DNA from: Locusta migratoria
Lineage: Eukaryota > Arthropoda > Insecta > Orthoptera > Acrididae
Direction of reading: 5' to 3'
NCBI GenBank assembly: GCA_026315105.1
Contig: CM048744.1
Location: forward strand, 977,126,721-977,190,720
Length of the DNA stretch: 64,000 nucleotides
A program made the translations under genes and the position numbers. This document shows, one piece after another, positions 34,801 through 44,455 of this stretch (the stretch's first letter is position 1; every line of letters starts with the position of its first letter). The notes under the pieces were generated by a model. It saw only the letters and a program-made list of their open reading frames with translations. It made no database searches and was not told the DNA's origin.

Positions 34801-35170
34801 ATAGAGGCTTTTGAAATGTGGTGCTACAGAAGAATGCTGAAGATTAGGTGGGTGGATCGCGTAACTAATGAGGAGGTACTGAACCGAATTGGGGAGAAAA
34901 GAAATTTCTGGCATACCTTGACTAAAAGAAGGGATAGATTGGTAGGACACATTCTTAGACATCAAGGAATTGTGAATTTAGCGTTGGAGGGAAGTGTGTG
35001 GGGTAAAAATCGCAGAGGGAGACCAAGAGACGCGTATAGTAAGCAGATTCAAGTGGATGTAGGTTGTCGTTCTTATGAGCAGATGAAAAGGCTTGCTCAG
35101 GATAGAGTAGGGTGGAGAGCTGCATCAAACCAGTCTCTGGACTGAAGACCACAACAACAAAACAAACAAC
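31871..35170 (+). mobile_element. full-length RTE-clade LINE, 10-bp TSD
   Basis: A perfect 10-bp direct repeat GATATCATTG lies at 31861-31870 and 35171-35180. The element starts with CCCACTCCCATGAACCACAG, has a 5' region of about 310 bp, a single reading frame, and a 3' end of only about 25 bp made of ACAACAACAAAACAAAC. A single ORF with endonuclease and RT, a very short 3' UTR and a simple-repeat tail are typical of RTE elements. It is inserted inside the hAT-like element. At least three truncated relatives occur in this window (3173-4433, 14286-15335, 40918-41212). Confidence 0.95.
32182..35145 (+). CDS. RTE endonuclease/reverse transcriptase, 987 aa
   Basis: The frame is open further upstream, but the first ATG is at 32182 (MMMASSRV); the codon at 32086 is GTG, so I start at 32182. 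Numbering from that ATG, an apurinic-like (EEP) endonuclease comes first: AWNVRSLN with Asn46, ISEVRW with Glu75, MGDWN with Asp179 and Asn181, and SDHN with Asp272 and His273. The reverse transcriptase follows: FVDLEKAFD with Asp636, RQGCSLSPMLFN, and FADD with Asp736 and Asp737. The RTE C-terminal region has RRMLKIRWVDR and RRDRLVGHILRHQG. The protein nicks target DNA and copies its RNA there. All catalytic residues I can identify are present and no frameshift is seen, so it may be functional. Insect genome annotations often call such frames 'craniofacial development protein 2-like'; that name reflects only the endonuclease similarity. Confidence 0.96.
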   Translation: MMMASSRVKYSGGKIVPHSDLRAGTTQEDVIIRKDNTGILRVGAWNVRSLNRVGKLENLKREMDRLKLDIVGISEVRWQDEQDFWSGEYRIINTKSVGGITGVGLIMNKKIGMRVNYYNQHSDRIIIVKIDTKPTPTTVVQVYMPTSSADEKEIEEIYEELKEIIQTIKGEENLIVMGDWNSVVGQGREGKIVGEYGLGKRNERGSRLVEFCTEHNLVITNTWFKNHKRRLYTWKRPGDTGRYQIDFIMVRHRFRNQVLKCRTYPGADIDSDHNLLVMNCRLKLKKLQKGRKVRRWDLDKLKEPEVLKNFRGSFRQQLTETEENKTVEEEWVKLRDEIVKAAEDKIGRKARPTKNPWISQEILNLIDERRKYKNAVNETGKMEYRRLRNEIDRKCKMAKQEWLEGKCKDVEDCINRGKIDTAYRKIKETFGDKKNSSMNIKDTDGKPVLSKEGKAERWKEYIEELYKGNELRDTIVGREEDVDDDDIGDTVLREEFDRALKDLSRNKAPGIDDIPSELLKSLGEPAMTNLFHLVCKMYETGEIPSDFKKNVIIPIPKKAGADRCENYRTISLISHGCKILTRIIYRRMEKLVEADLGEDQFGFRRNVGTREAILTLRLILEDRLRKGKPTFLAFVDLEKAFDNVDWNKLFKFLKQAGVKYRERKVIYNLYKNQTAVVRVEGHERDAVVGKGVRQGCSLSPMLFNLYIEQAIKESKEKFGEGIKVQGEELKTLRFADDIVILSDTAKDLEEQLNGMDSVLKGAYKMNINKSKTRVMECSVRKSGDAEGIRLGNETIKEVDEFCYLGSKITNDGRSTEDIKCRMAMGRKAFLKKRNLLTSNIDLSLRKSFLKAFVWSVALYGSETWTISSVDRKRIEAFEMWCYRRMLKIRWVDRVTNEEVLNRIGEKRNFWHTLTKRRDRLVGHILRHQGIVNLALEGSVWGKNRRGRPRDAYSKQIQVDVGCRSYEQMKRLAQDRVGWRAASNQSLD

Positions 35171-36026
35171 GATATCATTGATCTCTATACACTCTGGATG
35201 TTGAACTTCAGCTGTCTTAGCGTGCCAGCCATAGATATTCATATTTAGTTTCTTGCCAAATTCAAACATGGCTGCTAAGAAGCATTTCAGGAAAAAGAGA
35301 AGACAATGTCTTTCGACTGCGCTCCCACATCAGCATACAAAGTCGAATATTTAATTAAATTACAAATCAAGAGGTAAGCAAGTAATTCTTTGTCACGTAA
35401 TAACTGATGGAAACTCGTTTGCCAAATTCACAGTTTATTTTGATGACTTATTTCCATTATTGGGTATCAAATTTCTAGTATTTTCCCTATTTCATCTTAT
35501 TTTCAAGGCGATTAAAAGGAGGTAACATTTTTCTCTGTCGCTGTACCGTATGAACAGGGAGTGGAATGGTCATTGGCAACCTCTCTCTTATAAGCACATT
35601 AAATTTAATTTCTACTTATGAAGGATTCACATGTTTTCGTCCTTTGAATGTTAGCCTTCAGTAATGTGTTGCAGTAGTTCTGTTATATACTTTGCTTATC
35701 AATGGATCATATCTTGCCGTGATTCCAAACAGATCGCGCATGCACTGTGTAAAAAAAGATAGTTTTTAATAGTTATGCCCTTCTTTTCTTTAACATGTAC
35801 TTCCTATGAAATTAGTTCTGAGCGAAGCGATAGCCCGGTAACTTCAAAATTTCCCGCGTACCATTCGCAGATACGCAGCGCGAGTCATTTATTATCTGAG
35901 TGTTCGAACATTTCGATAATGTATCGAGTTCTCTGCTGTATCGGGAAATCCCGAACATGTTCGAACGCGAGTATCATTTGCCCAGCCCTAACTGCAGAGT
36001 ACTCAGAATTGCATTCGTAGCGTTAA

Positions 36027-37320
36027 CCCTGGAGTGGGCGCGTGGGGTACCCCTGTCACCCAGCGAATTTACATTGCAATTATTTCCGTTGCGGTTACAG
36101 TTGCAGCGTTCCGCGCTCAGTACCTTTCAAACAGGTTCACTGATGAAGATTCGTTTTGATTGAACCTCAGTTGCGCAGCTAAACTTGTAGCAGCAGGACG
36201 TCGAATTGAGCTGGGGTACAACTGTCCACCACGCGCCTAACCACGTAACATTTCTTAAGGTAGGCATTCTCCTTTTTTTAATACTGATTTCATACTAAAT
36301 GCATTGAAAGTACAATATTTGAATTATTTTTATTAATCTGGCATATAACTACGTTAACTGATGTCAGTGGGACTCATCGAAACATTACAGGTGACAATTG
36401 ATTCAGCAGTATACCATTAGCTAAGATGCTACTTTAAGACAAGGGACTGACATACGTTGGAACACTCAGAAAAAAACAAGGAGATCCCCAAGGAATTCTT
36501 ACCTAATAAACAAAGACATCAATATTATTCTATTTTTGGCTTCCAGGAGAATTGCACCCTAGTTTCATACTGCCCTAAAGTGAACCAACCTGTCCTCTTG
36601 ATATCTACATTACATCATGATTGTTCCATTCATAAGGATTCGAGACAGTCACTGAAACCAGAAATTGTAACTTTTTACAATATGACAAAGATTGGAGTTC
36701 ATTTACTTGATCAACTAATTCAAAAAAATGATGTTTCCCGAAACACTCGTAGGTGGCCTATGGTTGTTTTCTATAATTTACTGAATGTCTCTGCCATGAA
36801 CGCACTGTGCATATACCGAGAAAACTGTAGAACACCAAAACCAGTGAAAAGAACGGAATTTCTGCAGAGGTTGGCCTGGGAAATGACGAAACCGCAAATT
36901 TAGTACCGATCTGCTATACCTCAAATTCCCATCTAATTACGGCGGCGTGCACGTGCTCTACTGGGCATAAAGTCAGAAATTACACCTCAAGACAATCCCA
37001 GAGAAGGTTCCAAGGGACGGTGTTAAGAGTGTGGAAGGCAAAAAAATAAGTCAACCAGAAAATGGTGTCATAAGTGTAAAAGGTGGATGTGTTTGGCTCA
37101 TTTGTATACTATATGTGTAAACTGTGTCTGAAATAAATAATTGAAATTTTGTTTAGAAAATGAGTGTTTTATTTCCATCCTCATACTTGTACAAAGGCAG
37201 AAAAACATTAAGAACTTAATTTGATAATTTCTTCGATGCGTATTTAAAAAAATGAAATGGGGTACAGGAGTACCCCGCGCGCCTAACCGTGTTACAATAA
37301 TCCACGCGCCTACTGCAGGG
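36027..37320 (+). mobile_element. piggyBac deletion derivative flanked by TTAA
   Basis: TTAA lies on both sides (36023-36026 and 37321-37324), the piggyBac target. The ends CCCTGGAGTGGGCGCGTGG and the inverse of CCCTGCAGTAGGCGCGTGG match with two changes. Subterminal GGGGTACCCCTG and GGGGTACAGGAGTACCCC blocks add further inverted structure. It carries only the C-terminal part of a transposase. It inserted 25 bp from the right target duplication of the hAT-like element. Confidence 0.93.
36457..36903 (+). pseudogene. piggyBac transposase C-terminal part
   Basis: The frame reads KEFLPNKQ, FGFQENCTLVSYCPK, LISTLHHD, KPEIVTFYNMTKIGVHLLDQL and RNTRRWPMVVFYNLLN. This is the C-terminal half of the piggyBac DDE domain, including the region with the last catalytic Asp (here GVHLLDQL where many family members have GVD). 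It stops at 36901-36903. In a shifted frame at about 37018-37110 a Cys/His-rich segment (C..C, WCHKCKRW, CLAH, ICVNC) matches the terminal zinc-binding domain. The N-terminal two thirds are missing, so it is inactive. Confidence 0.88.
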
Positions 37321-37324
37321 TTAA

Positions 37325-37558
37325 GCATCCATCATTCAGTGACGTGATCTCTTTAGAGCAACTGAGAAGGCAACAGTAGTAGGCTGGTGTAATGTGGTGT
37401 GAATACTTATATAGCCTTTGGTCTATAACTCAGTTTTTCAAACTGCGTGACCTGACAACGCAGGTTGTAGGTAGTGGCATCAAGGATGTCGCGACTCAAA
37501 ATCAGGGAAACTAACGGAAAACTAGTGGAGAAAAAAAATCGCACTGACGTCTTTTACG
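37325..37558. other. short unassigned spacer
   Basis: Nothing recognised between the piggyBac element and family D copy C. Confidence 0.4.
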
Positions 37559-38238
37559 GCCCACTTCAGATTTGCAGTTTTATAAGTTTTTGCAAAGATT
37601 TTGCACCAAAATAATAATCAAAATTATAAAAAAATTATAAGAGTGAAACCCTTTTGGGGGAAAAATTTTAGGCAATGGCGGGTTCCGAACCACTGACCTT
37701 CAGCGTCACAGACCAACGAACGCACTGCCCACTACGCTACGGCTAACAATTACAAGTTGCACCCTTTAATCTCGTACTGTTGATGGCCGTTGTTAACTGA
37801 TGCTAATACGGCAGTTGTAGACACTAGATTATCATTTATCGTACGAAGAACAACGTGTATTGTTAATTCTTCACTGCGCCATTGCTTCGAAATGACAACA
37901 TAAGAAAAGCATCAAATACGCAACGCAAGATGGCGTATGCCAGAGAGTTCTGAGCGAGGAATGTCACGTGACATCTCCGAACCGCTGGTTTTCGTTAATT
38001 TAATGGAGGGTGTCAAATCTCCGTTGTTTTTTGCAACTAACTCTCAAACAATAAGAGATATGAAAAAAATAATAATACGGAAACTAAGTTGTAGAGAATT
38101 TTCGCCTCTACAAATTCGGTTATTCAATTATTGTGCCAGAGGAATGGTTAAGCCATTATTTTCATTTAACTTTCGAGCTGTCAAAAGACGATCGCAAAGG
38201 CCCACTTTTAGTGTTACTAACGTAACCTAAAGTGGCCC
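37559..38238 (+). mobile_element. dispersed family D, copy C (most complete 5' end)
   Basis: It starts GGCCCACTTCAG and ends CTAAAGTGGCCC, so the ends are roughly inverse to each other and suggest a non-autonomous DNA transposon. Inside is the antisense tRNA-like segment (GGTTCCGAACCACTGACC, 37680-37745). It lacks one of the two internal units present in copies A and B. Confidence 0.75.
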
Positions 38239-38331
38239 AAAATACATAAAGTAGTCCTCTTCACTCAATGTGCACTTATAAGAGTCTTTAAAGTAGCATT
38301 TTATAAAGTGTCTTGTAAAACTACATATCAG

Positions 38332-38372
38332 ATTCCTGATGACTGAAAAAACTGGAAAAGTGTCGCCGAAAC
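38332..38372 (+). other. weak hammerhead-like core, solo
   Basis: CCTGATGA at 38336 and GCCGAAACAT at 38361 have the order and spacing of a hammerhead core, but the intervening sequence does not form a clear helix II and helix I is not visible. Possibly a decayed half of a foldback element. Confidence 0.25.
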
Positions 38373-38399
38373 ATATAAATTTGTTACATAAATATACTG

Positions 38400-39660
38400 G
38401 TCAAAACAGGTAGGGGATCAGTTGAGATATAGGTCCTGAAGTACTGTCATCGACAAAATGAATAAAATCCTTCGACGGCCTTCTATTGGTTCTACAGAGT
38501 GGAGACAACATTACGGCAACCGAGATAGTGGTAATAAAGTTGCTGAAGAGGTGGTTGGTGTTGATGTGTGTTTACCAAACGAATAACAAGCAGTTGGGTT
38601 CAGATAGTGCAGTGAACAGAAGTCATTGCATGGAGTCATAGGAAGGTTCGTAACGGGACAGACACAGAGGAAGGTGTCTGCAGCTATTGGAGTGTCCCAC
38701 AGTATAAAATGCAGGACCTGGGCGCGTTTTCACAGAACAGGAACCGCAAAAAAGACAAACCCAAGGTCGTCCACGGGCTACATAAGGAAGAGATGCCCCT
38801 CTAGACAGGAGGGTGAAGGCAACTCAGTTGTAACGTACCTTTCTGGCAACAACAGGATGCGCAATACGAACACAAACAGTTCGAAATCGCCTTCGGGAAA
38901 GATCTCTACGCCTGAGTCCTATGGACTGTGTCCCATTAAAACCACGACACCATTTAGTCCGCAGTAACGGGGAGGAGGAGGAACAGCGTTGGAGGCTTAA
39001 CGAATGGCGCCGGGTTCTGTTCACAGATGAGTTAAGATTTCGTGTTCAGCCGGACAATCTTCGTTCGCAGGAAACGTCACCATATCATGATAGTTGACGA
39101 ATGGTGTGGGCAGGAATCGGTATTGACGGACGTACAGTCCTCTATGTCGTTCAGAACGGCGCTTTGACAGCTCAGAGGTCTAGAGACGAGATCCTTCAAC
39201 ATTTTCTTGTGCCCTACGCGGATGCCACAAGAGATGGGTTCCTTCCGGTGGGCGATAACGCTTCACTGGTGGACAACGTGTTTGAAGCTGGGAGAATAAA
39301 GTGAATGGAATGGCCGGCTTGTTCACTGGACTTAAACCCGACTGAGCATGTCTGTGATGTACTTGGCAGACGCACTGCGGCCAGACCGACACTTCCTACA
39401 ACGGTTGCAGAGCTGGATACTGCTCAAATGTTCAAATGTTTGTACACGTCATGGGGCTTAACTACGGGGTCATCAGTCGCTAAACTTACAAACTACTTAT
39501 GAACTAGCTAACACTAAGAACGGCACAAATATCCATGCCCGAGGGGGGATTCGAACCCCCGACCGTAGTAGCCGTTCAGACCGTGAATGGCGCGCCGCAG
39601 TCCCCTCGGCCACCGCGGCCGGCGTGGATACTGCACTCGTGGAAGAATGGCTTCTAGCGC
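38400..39660 (+). pseudogene. Tc1-like transposase, dead and SINE-interrupted
   Basis: In broken frames: a helix-turn-helix region (GRFVTGQTQRKVSAAIGVSHS, 38635-38700), then TYLSGNNRMRNT, then FTDELRF (first Asp, near 39022), GMVWAGI-like MVWAGIGIDGRT, the second Asp in PVGDNAS (near 39255), and MEWPACSLDLNPTEH with the catalytic Glu (near 39346). This is a DD34E-type layout. Stops occur after the HTH, before MVWAG and before MEWPAC. A family A SINE splits the C-terminal part at 39424. TIRs were not located. Confidence 0.85.
39424..39624 (-). mobile_element. SINE family A copy 4, full length, 10-bp TSD
   Basis: TGGATACTGC at 39414-39423 is repeated at 39625-39634. The full unit is present, from the GCCGGCCGCGGTGGCCGAGG head to the AACATTTGAAC-type tail. 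It is inserted into the Tc1-like pseudogene. Confidence 0.95.
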
Positions 39661-40140
39661 CCTTGGTGTGCCCTTGCAGTTTAATTTTACCACCAGATTT
39701 TAATGCTTCCTTCAGGGCGGGTAATACTGTGTAAAATATAGGGGAAAAGTTTTACGTTTTCTTATTTCCGTCCTACTACCTTTCCCTTCTCTCCCCAGCA
39801 TTATGTCAAGCAATTAATTGAAGTTGGAGATTAAGGAATAATAAGGCCCAGAGAACAGACACCCATCAATATACCTGATCTGCTAACCGTGTGCGCATCC
39901 GAAGGGGAACGCAAACACATTTGCGTCTATGAAACTGGATGAGGGCAGCCTAACAAATGTTTCTACGTAGGGAAATAACAACAACGCTGTAAAATATAAG
40001 CTAGCAATTAAAAAAAAAATTAGCGACGAGAGCGAATGGCTACAAACTAATTCCTCGCTCACCAGCAACGTTTCGCACTGTGGTGTAGCTCTGACACCAC
40101 CTTAACACGTGAAAGGCCAACGGGCAGGAGCGCACGCAGG
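39652..40140. repeat. duplicated block, copy 1
   Basis: This block reappears in the same order and orientation in three pieces at 42529-42719, 43675-43766 and 44504-44705 (shared CTTCTAGCGCCCTTGGTGTG, CAGAGAACAGACACCCAT, GAGGGCAGCCTAACA, GCACTGTGGTGTAGCTCTGA). No coding sequence recognised. Confidence 0.85.
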
Positions 40141-40243
40141 TATGCAACTGTAGTGGCCGTCCGAAGTTAGAGGGCAAAGAGAATGACTATTGTGGTAGCC
40201 CCATGGTGCCTCGGTGTAAGTAAACGCCAGGTAAACCTCAAAG

Positions 40244-40438
40244 CCGGCCGCGGTGGCCGAGGGGACTGAGGCGCTCCAGTCACGGTCTGCTCGGCCACTA
40301 CGGTCGGGGGTTCGAATCCCCCCTCGGGCATGGATATTTGTGCCGTCCTTAGTATAAGGTAGTTTATAAGTAGTTTGTAAGTTTAGGTACTGATGACCCC
40401 GTAGTTAAGTCCCATAAGCATAACAAACAATTCAATTT
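40244..40438 (+). mobile_element. SINE family A copy 5, 13-bp TSD
   Basis: GTAAACCTCAAAG flanks it perfectly (40231-40243 and 40439-40451). Plus-strand unit: tRNA-like head with A-box region GGTGGCCGAGG and B-box GGGTTCGAATCCCC, then CATGGATATTTGTGCCGTCC, and a tail ending ATAACAAACAATT. The head looks derived from a class-II (Leu/Ser-type) tRNA. Confidence 0.95.
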
Positions 40439-40451
40439 GTAAACCTCAAAG

Positions 40452-40915
40452 AGTTGAGACAGCAGAATATCGTACTGTATCAAACACCAATTACAATTTT
40501 AATCAGTATCTGAATAAAATACGTTATCATATGTATGATATCTCATCCGATCCCTTGATTGTTTTGAGCAATGTATATACCGGCCAACGATCTAAAAAAT
40601 GTAACCCACTTTTACAGCAGGAGAGCGCTCAGAAGGCTAACTTTCGATGTCAGCAGATGCCTCCACGGTTTCCTGTTACTGAGCATGCGAACTATGCAGT
40701 GCACTCTGAACTCACTGACTGCACAGACACTGCAACGTGGTTGACTGCTGCTTTACACGTAAGCGCGACATGTCCGTGCTCATCAGTACTCGATTGTAAC
40801 CAAACTCGCTCGTTATTCTACGTAATGTGGCACGTTTTCCAAACTATAGCTGAACAGATATTATGTTCCAAATGGCGAAATGCCTCCTCATGGTGAAACA
40901 CCACGACGTGGCGTT
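40452..40915. other. no recognised gene
   Basis: One 121-codon plus-strand frame (40531-40896) has no recognised domain. I do not call it a gene. Confidence 0.4.
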
Positions 40916-40917
40916 AA

Positions 40918-41212
40918 AAAAACCCTTTATCTTCTGAGATAAGCCGTAAAGTGAGGATTGCCTCCCGTGTTCCTACATTTCTCCAGAAGCAAAATTCATC
41001 TTCGCCAAGGTCAACTTCTACCAGCTTTTCCACCCTTCTGTAAATAATTCATGTTAAAAGTTTTGCAACCACGACTTATCAAACTGATGGCTCTGTAACT
41101 ATCACATTTTTCTTAAAGTCTGAGGGCATTTCGCCTGTCACATCTTACACACCAGGTGAAATAGTTTTGTCATGTTTGGTTCTCCCTGAGACTTCAGTAG
41201 CTCTGCTACTGT
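40918..41212 (-). pseudogene. RTE internal fragment, reverse orientation
   Basis: The minus strand aligns with 33728-34050 of the intact RTE: ELLKSLREPNMTKLFHLVCKM-like, then DFKKNVI, CKTFNMNYLQKGGKAGRS-like in a shifted frame, and VGTREAILTLRLI. Several small deletions and stops. Both ends are truncated, so it is an internal relic. Confidence 0.8.
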
Positions 41213-41551
41213 AACTAGGTAAAATTCTGTAGTATGTGTGGCATACCAGCTGCCAGCCGATACCCCAAATCACATGGCGGCGCCAGTTCAATCTGCCTCA
41301 AACATGGCGGACTATCGCCGACATGAAATTCAAGCTCTTTCGTCCAGTCGGTCCGACATTGCCCCCTGCATCCTGAGATGACAGACCCACGTGACACTCG
41401 CTTGGTTACGTCCGATACGATCACCGATTTTTCTTACGCAACATCAGCAAACGCTTTAAGCAACTATTCCTCCTCGGCGGAACTCCGAAACGCACTCTGA
41501 AGACGCTCGCGGTCTTCTAGGGGGCGTACTGAAGCTGCTTACCAAAATAAC

Positions 41552-41737
41552 GAATGTGGTTGTAAAGCTTACGGGACTTAACTGCGGGGTCATCAGTCCC
41601 TAAACTTACAAACTACTTATCAACTACCTTGACCTACTAATGACGGCACAAATATCCATGCCCGAGGGGGGATTCGAACTCCCGACCGTAGTGGCCGTGA
41701 CTAGAGCGCCTCAGACCCCTCGGCCACCGCGGCCGGC
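41552..41737 (-). mobile_element. SINE family A copy 6, 11-bp TSD
   Basis: ACCAAAATAAC (41541-41551) and ACCAAAACAAC (41738-41748) flank it with one mismatch. Near full length, with a short internal deletion in the head. Confidence 0.9.
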
Positions 41738-41812
41738 ACCAAAACAACAGCTCGGGAGAATAATTCCAATACGTACGCACGGCCCCCTGCCCCCCTTTAT
41801 ACAGCGCTCCTA

Positions 41813-42526
41813 CAGGGTGTCCAGAAAAGAACTCCTTGGTATCGAAAACAAAGATCGATAGAGGAAAGCAGTAAACAGCTGCGGGTATGGCCTAGTGCGT
41901 TTGAATTTTAAATGGAAACATGTGTAGGCTCTTTCTCAGTATTTTCTGCGTGCTGGGACGCTTCAAACCAGTCACAGATGCAATTCTACGGACGGATGAC
42001 ATTGGATTTCGCTGAATAATTCCAGAAACTGTGGCGATATTTTCAGGCGTAACTGCGGTTTGCTTGCGGCCAACATGCCCCACTAGGCAGTTACGCTGCC
42101 TGTTCGTTGAAATTTTGCGAAGAGCGTGCGAATGGTTTTCGCATCGGGTCCTTTTGGAACATTAATCGTGCTTGAAAACTTCGCCTTGTTGCCGTAGGAC
42201 TCTTCTAACCTGTGGTACTCTAGCACCAGAAAAACGCGTTGTTCAATGGAGTACGTGGTCTTAATCTCTTCCTTCGGTACGCTAACCTCCTTTCACGTTT
42301 CAATAGTGGAACTGATCGCTCTGGGCTTTGGATCATTATTTTTATACTAGGCATTACGTATGGCGATTACAGCGCCATCTGTTAGCAGCTTTTGTAACTA
42401 TTATTTCAAACTGCTGTATAAACTTCTGACAGCTTTCAGAATTAACATACCGTTTACTGCATCCCTCTATCAATCTTTGTTTACGAGATAATTTTGAAAT
42501 CAGGGAGTCCTTTTCTGGACACACTG
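41813..42526 (-). mobile_element. mariner-like deletion derivative, TA-flanked
   Basis: The ends CAGGGTGTCCAGAAAAGAAC and the inverse of CAGTGTGTCCAGAAAAGGAC match with two changes and are flanked by TA (41811-41812 and 42527-42528). On the minus strand 41892-42083 encodes an HTH-like piece (VTPENIATVSGIIQRNPMSS, RRIASVTGLKRPSTQKILRK) of the kind found before the DDE domain of mariner-type transposases. The DDE part is missing. Confidence 0.88.
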
Positions 42527-42528
42527 TA

Positions 42529-42719
42529 GATGGCGCTTCTAGCGCCCTTGGTGTGCCCGTGCAATTAAATTTTACCAGATTTTAATGCTTCCTTCAGGGC
42601 GGGTAATATATAGGGGAAAAGTTTTACGTCTTCCTACTTCCGTCCCACTCCCTTTTCCCTTCTCTCCCCAGCTTTATGTCACGCAATTAATCAGAGTTGG
42701 AGATTAAGGAATAATAAGA
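42529..42719. repeat. duplicated block, copy 2, part 1
   Basis: Matches 39652-39848 in order and orientation. It begins right after the TA of the mariner-like element. Confidence 0.85.
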
Positions 42720-43674
42720 TTGTAATATTTCTGGCTTAAAGCCATCATATTAAGTTCGAAGTATTGCTTCAGTGCAGCCGGTTAGGACCAGTAGGCGACA
42801 AACGTTAAAAAGCTGTTGAGAACCACGACAGGTGGTACAATAGTTCGGGTTCTAATGGGAAATAGCACTAACAAATCTCCCCGAATTCTAGGGAAGTCCC
42901 CGAGCGGCAGGCACTGGACGCCGATTGGCTGTAGCACTGGCGGTCACGCGCCAAATGCAGTCATATTTTTGTTAATATTTGATAAACTAATAATATATTC
43001 AACGTCAAACTCAGTTTAGAAAACCCCTCAAACCTAAGCTACGTCCTGAGTAGGTAAATCATTAACATTTGTTTAATTCAATAAACAAAATAAAGACGGA
43101 CGATGCACGGCAGCCATGTATACGCGCCAAATTGTGGAACGAAGGCAGCCTTGCATCGAGCCGGCACACTTCAGTTCAGAACACTCGGCAGAGTAACACG
43201 TGACTTCACTACGCGCACTAGGAGTAACATACACACGTAGGCGGTCATAAAACACTGTTTAATCGTCTTAGGTCAAGGCTAAATAACTTTATATTCACAT
43301 TCAGTTAAGAAAATGTGTGTCTGGTGGTTATTATTATGCAGTTTACTGGTTTTCTGTTTACTTTAATTACTATCACAGTTTTATATAATTAGATCAGTTC
43401 CTGCCAATAGTTTAGCAATTTCAGCCTCATTCAAGAACTCCGACCTGCGTGCTATCATCTGCGTGGGAATATCTACAGAAGACGTCAGGTTGGTGAACTT
43501 TGAGAGTTTCTACTCTCCACGCAGTGCAGTGGGGAGTAACTACAACCCTTGCGTACACTGTCATTGCGATACAAACACAAACTGTTGTGCGTCATCCATG
43601 GCAACATGGAGGCGGAAAGGAAATGACATAGGACTGGTTAACATACCCTCTGTAGACATAAATCCCCTTTGTAC
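42720..43674. other. insertion in the duplicated block, content unknown
   Basis: About 950 bases absent from copy 1 of the duplicated block. No TIR, tRNA head or protein motif recognised. Confidence 0.5.
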
Positions 43675-43766
43675 GGTCCAGAGAACAGACACCCATAAAT
43701 ATACCTGATCTGCTAACCCTGTGCGCACGCGAAGGGGGACGCATACATATTTACAAACAACCGAAT
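43675..43766. repeat. duplicated block, copy 2, part 2
   Basis: Matches 39848-39930 (CAGAGAACAGACACCCAT, TACCTGATCTGCTAACC, GCATAC/GCAAAC). The tRNA-bearing palindrome follows directly. Confidence 0.8.
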
Positions 43767-43870
43767 TCTGCGAATATGAATTAATACAAATAAAGAATCC
43801 CAGAGACGGATTTACGTCTCAAATATGTCAAAGACATTATTGATAGATCTGAAGCATTGAATTAAAATTT

Positions 43871-43946
43871 GTGGTGCGGCCAGGAATCGAACCCGGACCT
43901 CCATGCTTACTAGGCAGACGTCTTAACCGTTAGACTACCACACCAC
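43871..43946 (-). tRNA. tRNA-Thr(AGT)-like sequence, left arm, probably pseudo
   Basis: Acceptor arm GGTGTGG pairs with CCGCACC, the D stem is GTCT with AGAC, the T arm has GGGTTCGATTCC (canonical B-box), and the anticodon loop CTAGTAA gives AGT. The anticodon stem is weak (only TGC with GCA clearly pair). Probably a SINE-type head rather than a working gene. Confidence 0.55.
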
Positions 43947-44379
43947 TAACGATTAAGGTGCCACGGAATAGTCTATGTACGATTTCCCTCCACAACACAA
44001 ACTTTAATTCAGCTTCTTTGTTCCAAAAATAATTGCCACTGCTGCCAAGGCTCCCCATGCAGCGGAATAGCACCTCAGCAATGGACATGCTGGAACAATC
44101 CTGTTATGGTGATATAAATATCAATTAATACAATATTATCAATAATGTCTTTGACATATTTGAGACGTAAATCCGTCTCAGGGATTCTTTCATTGTATTA
44201 ATTGACATTTATATCACCATAACAGGATTGTTCCACCATGTGCATTGCTGAGGTGCTATTCCGCTGCATGGAGAGCCTTGGCAGTAGTGGCAATTATCTT
44301 TGGAACAAAGAAGCTGAATTAAAGTTTGTGTTGTGGAGGGAAATCGTACATAGACTATTCCGAGGCGCCTTAATCGTTA

Positions 44380-44455
44380 GTGGTGTGGTAGTCTAACGGT
44401 TAAGACGTCTGCCTAGTAAGCATGGAGGTCCGGTTTCGATTCCCGGCCGCACCAC
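44380..44455 (+). tRNA. tRNA-Thr(AGT)-like sequence, right arm, probably pseudo
   Basis: Inverse copy of 43871-43946 with small differences: the B-box reads CGGTTTCGATTCC, weaker than the left copy. Same acceptor, D-arm and anticodon loop. Confidence 0.5.

Larger units (their letters stand above)
31727..35990. mobile_element. hAT-like element with nested RTE, 8-bp TSD
   Basis: The ends TAGAGCTGGG (31727) and the inverse of TAGGGCTGGG (ending 35990) form the TIR. A perfect 8-bp direct repeat ACTGCAGA flanks them (31719-31726 and 35991-35998), the target-site length of hAT elements. Without the RTE and its duplicated target the element is about 954 bp. A short frame at 35269-35352 begins MAAKKHFRKKRRQCLSTALP and ends at a stop; its meaning is unknown. 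No transposase domain, so it is a non-autonomous derivative. A diverged relative lies at 1881-3172. Confidence 0.88.

Noticed and set aside
38332..38372. CTGATGA ... GAAAC as another hammerhead
   Set aside because: The core words fit, but helix II and helix I cannot be drawn convincingly and there is no palindrome around it. Kept only as a weak feature.
40244..40330. tRNA-Leu/Ser-like sequence with a perfect B-box
   Set aside because: It is the head of a SINE with target duplications, not a standalone tRNA gene.
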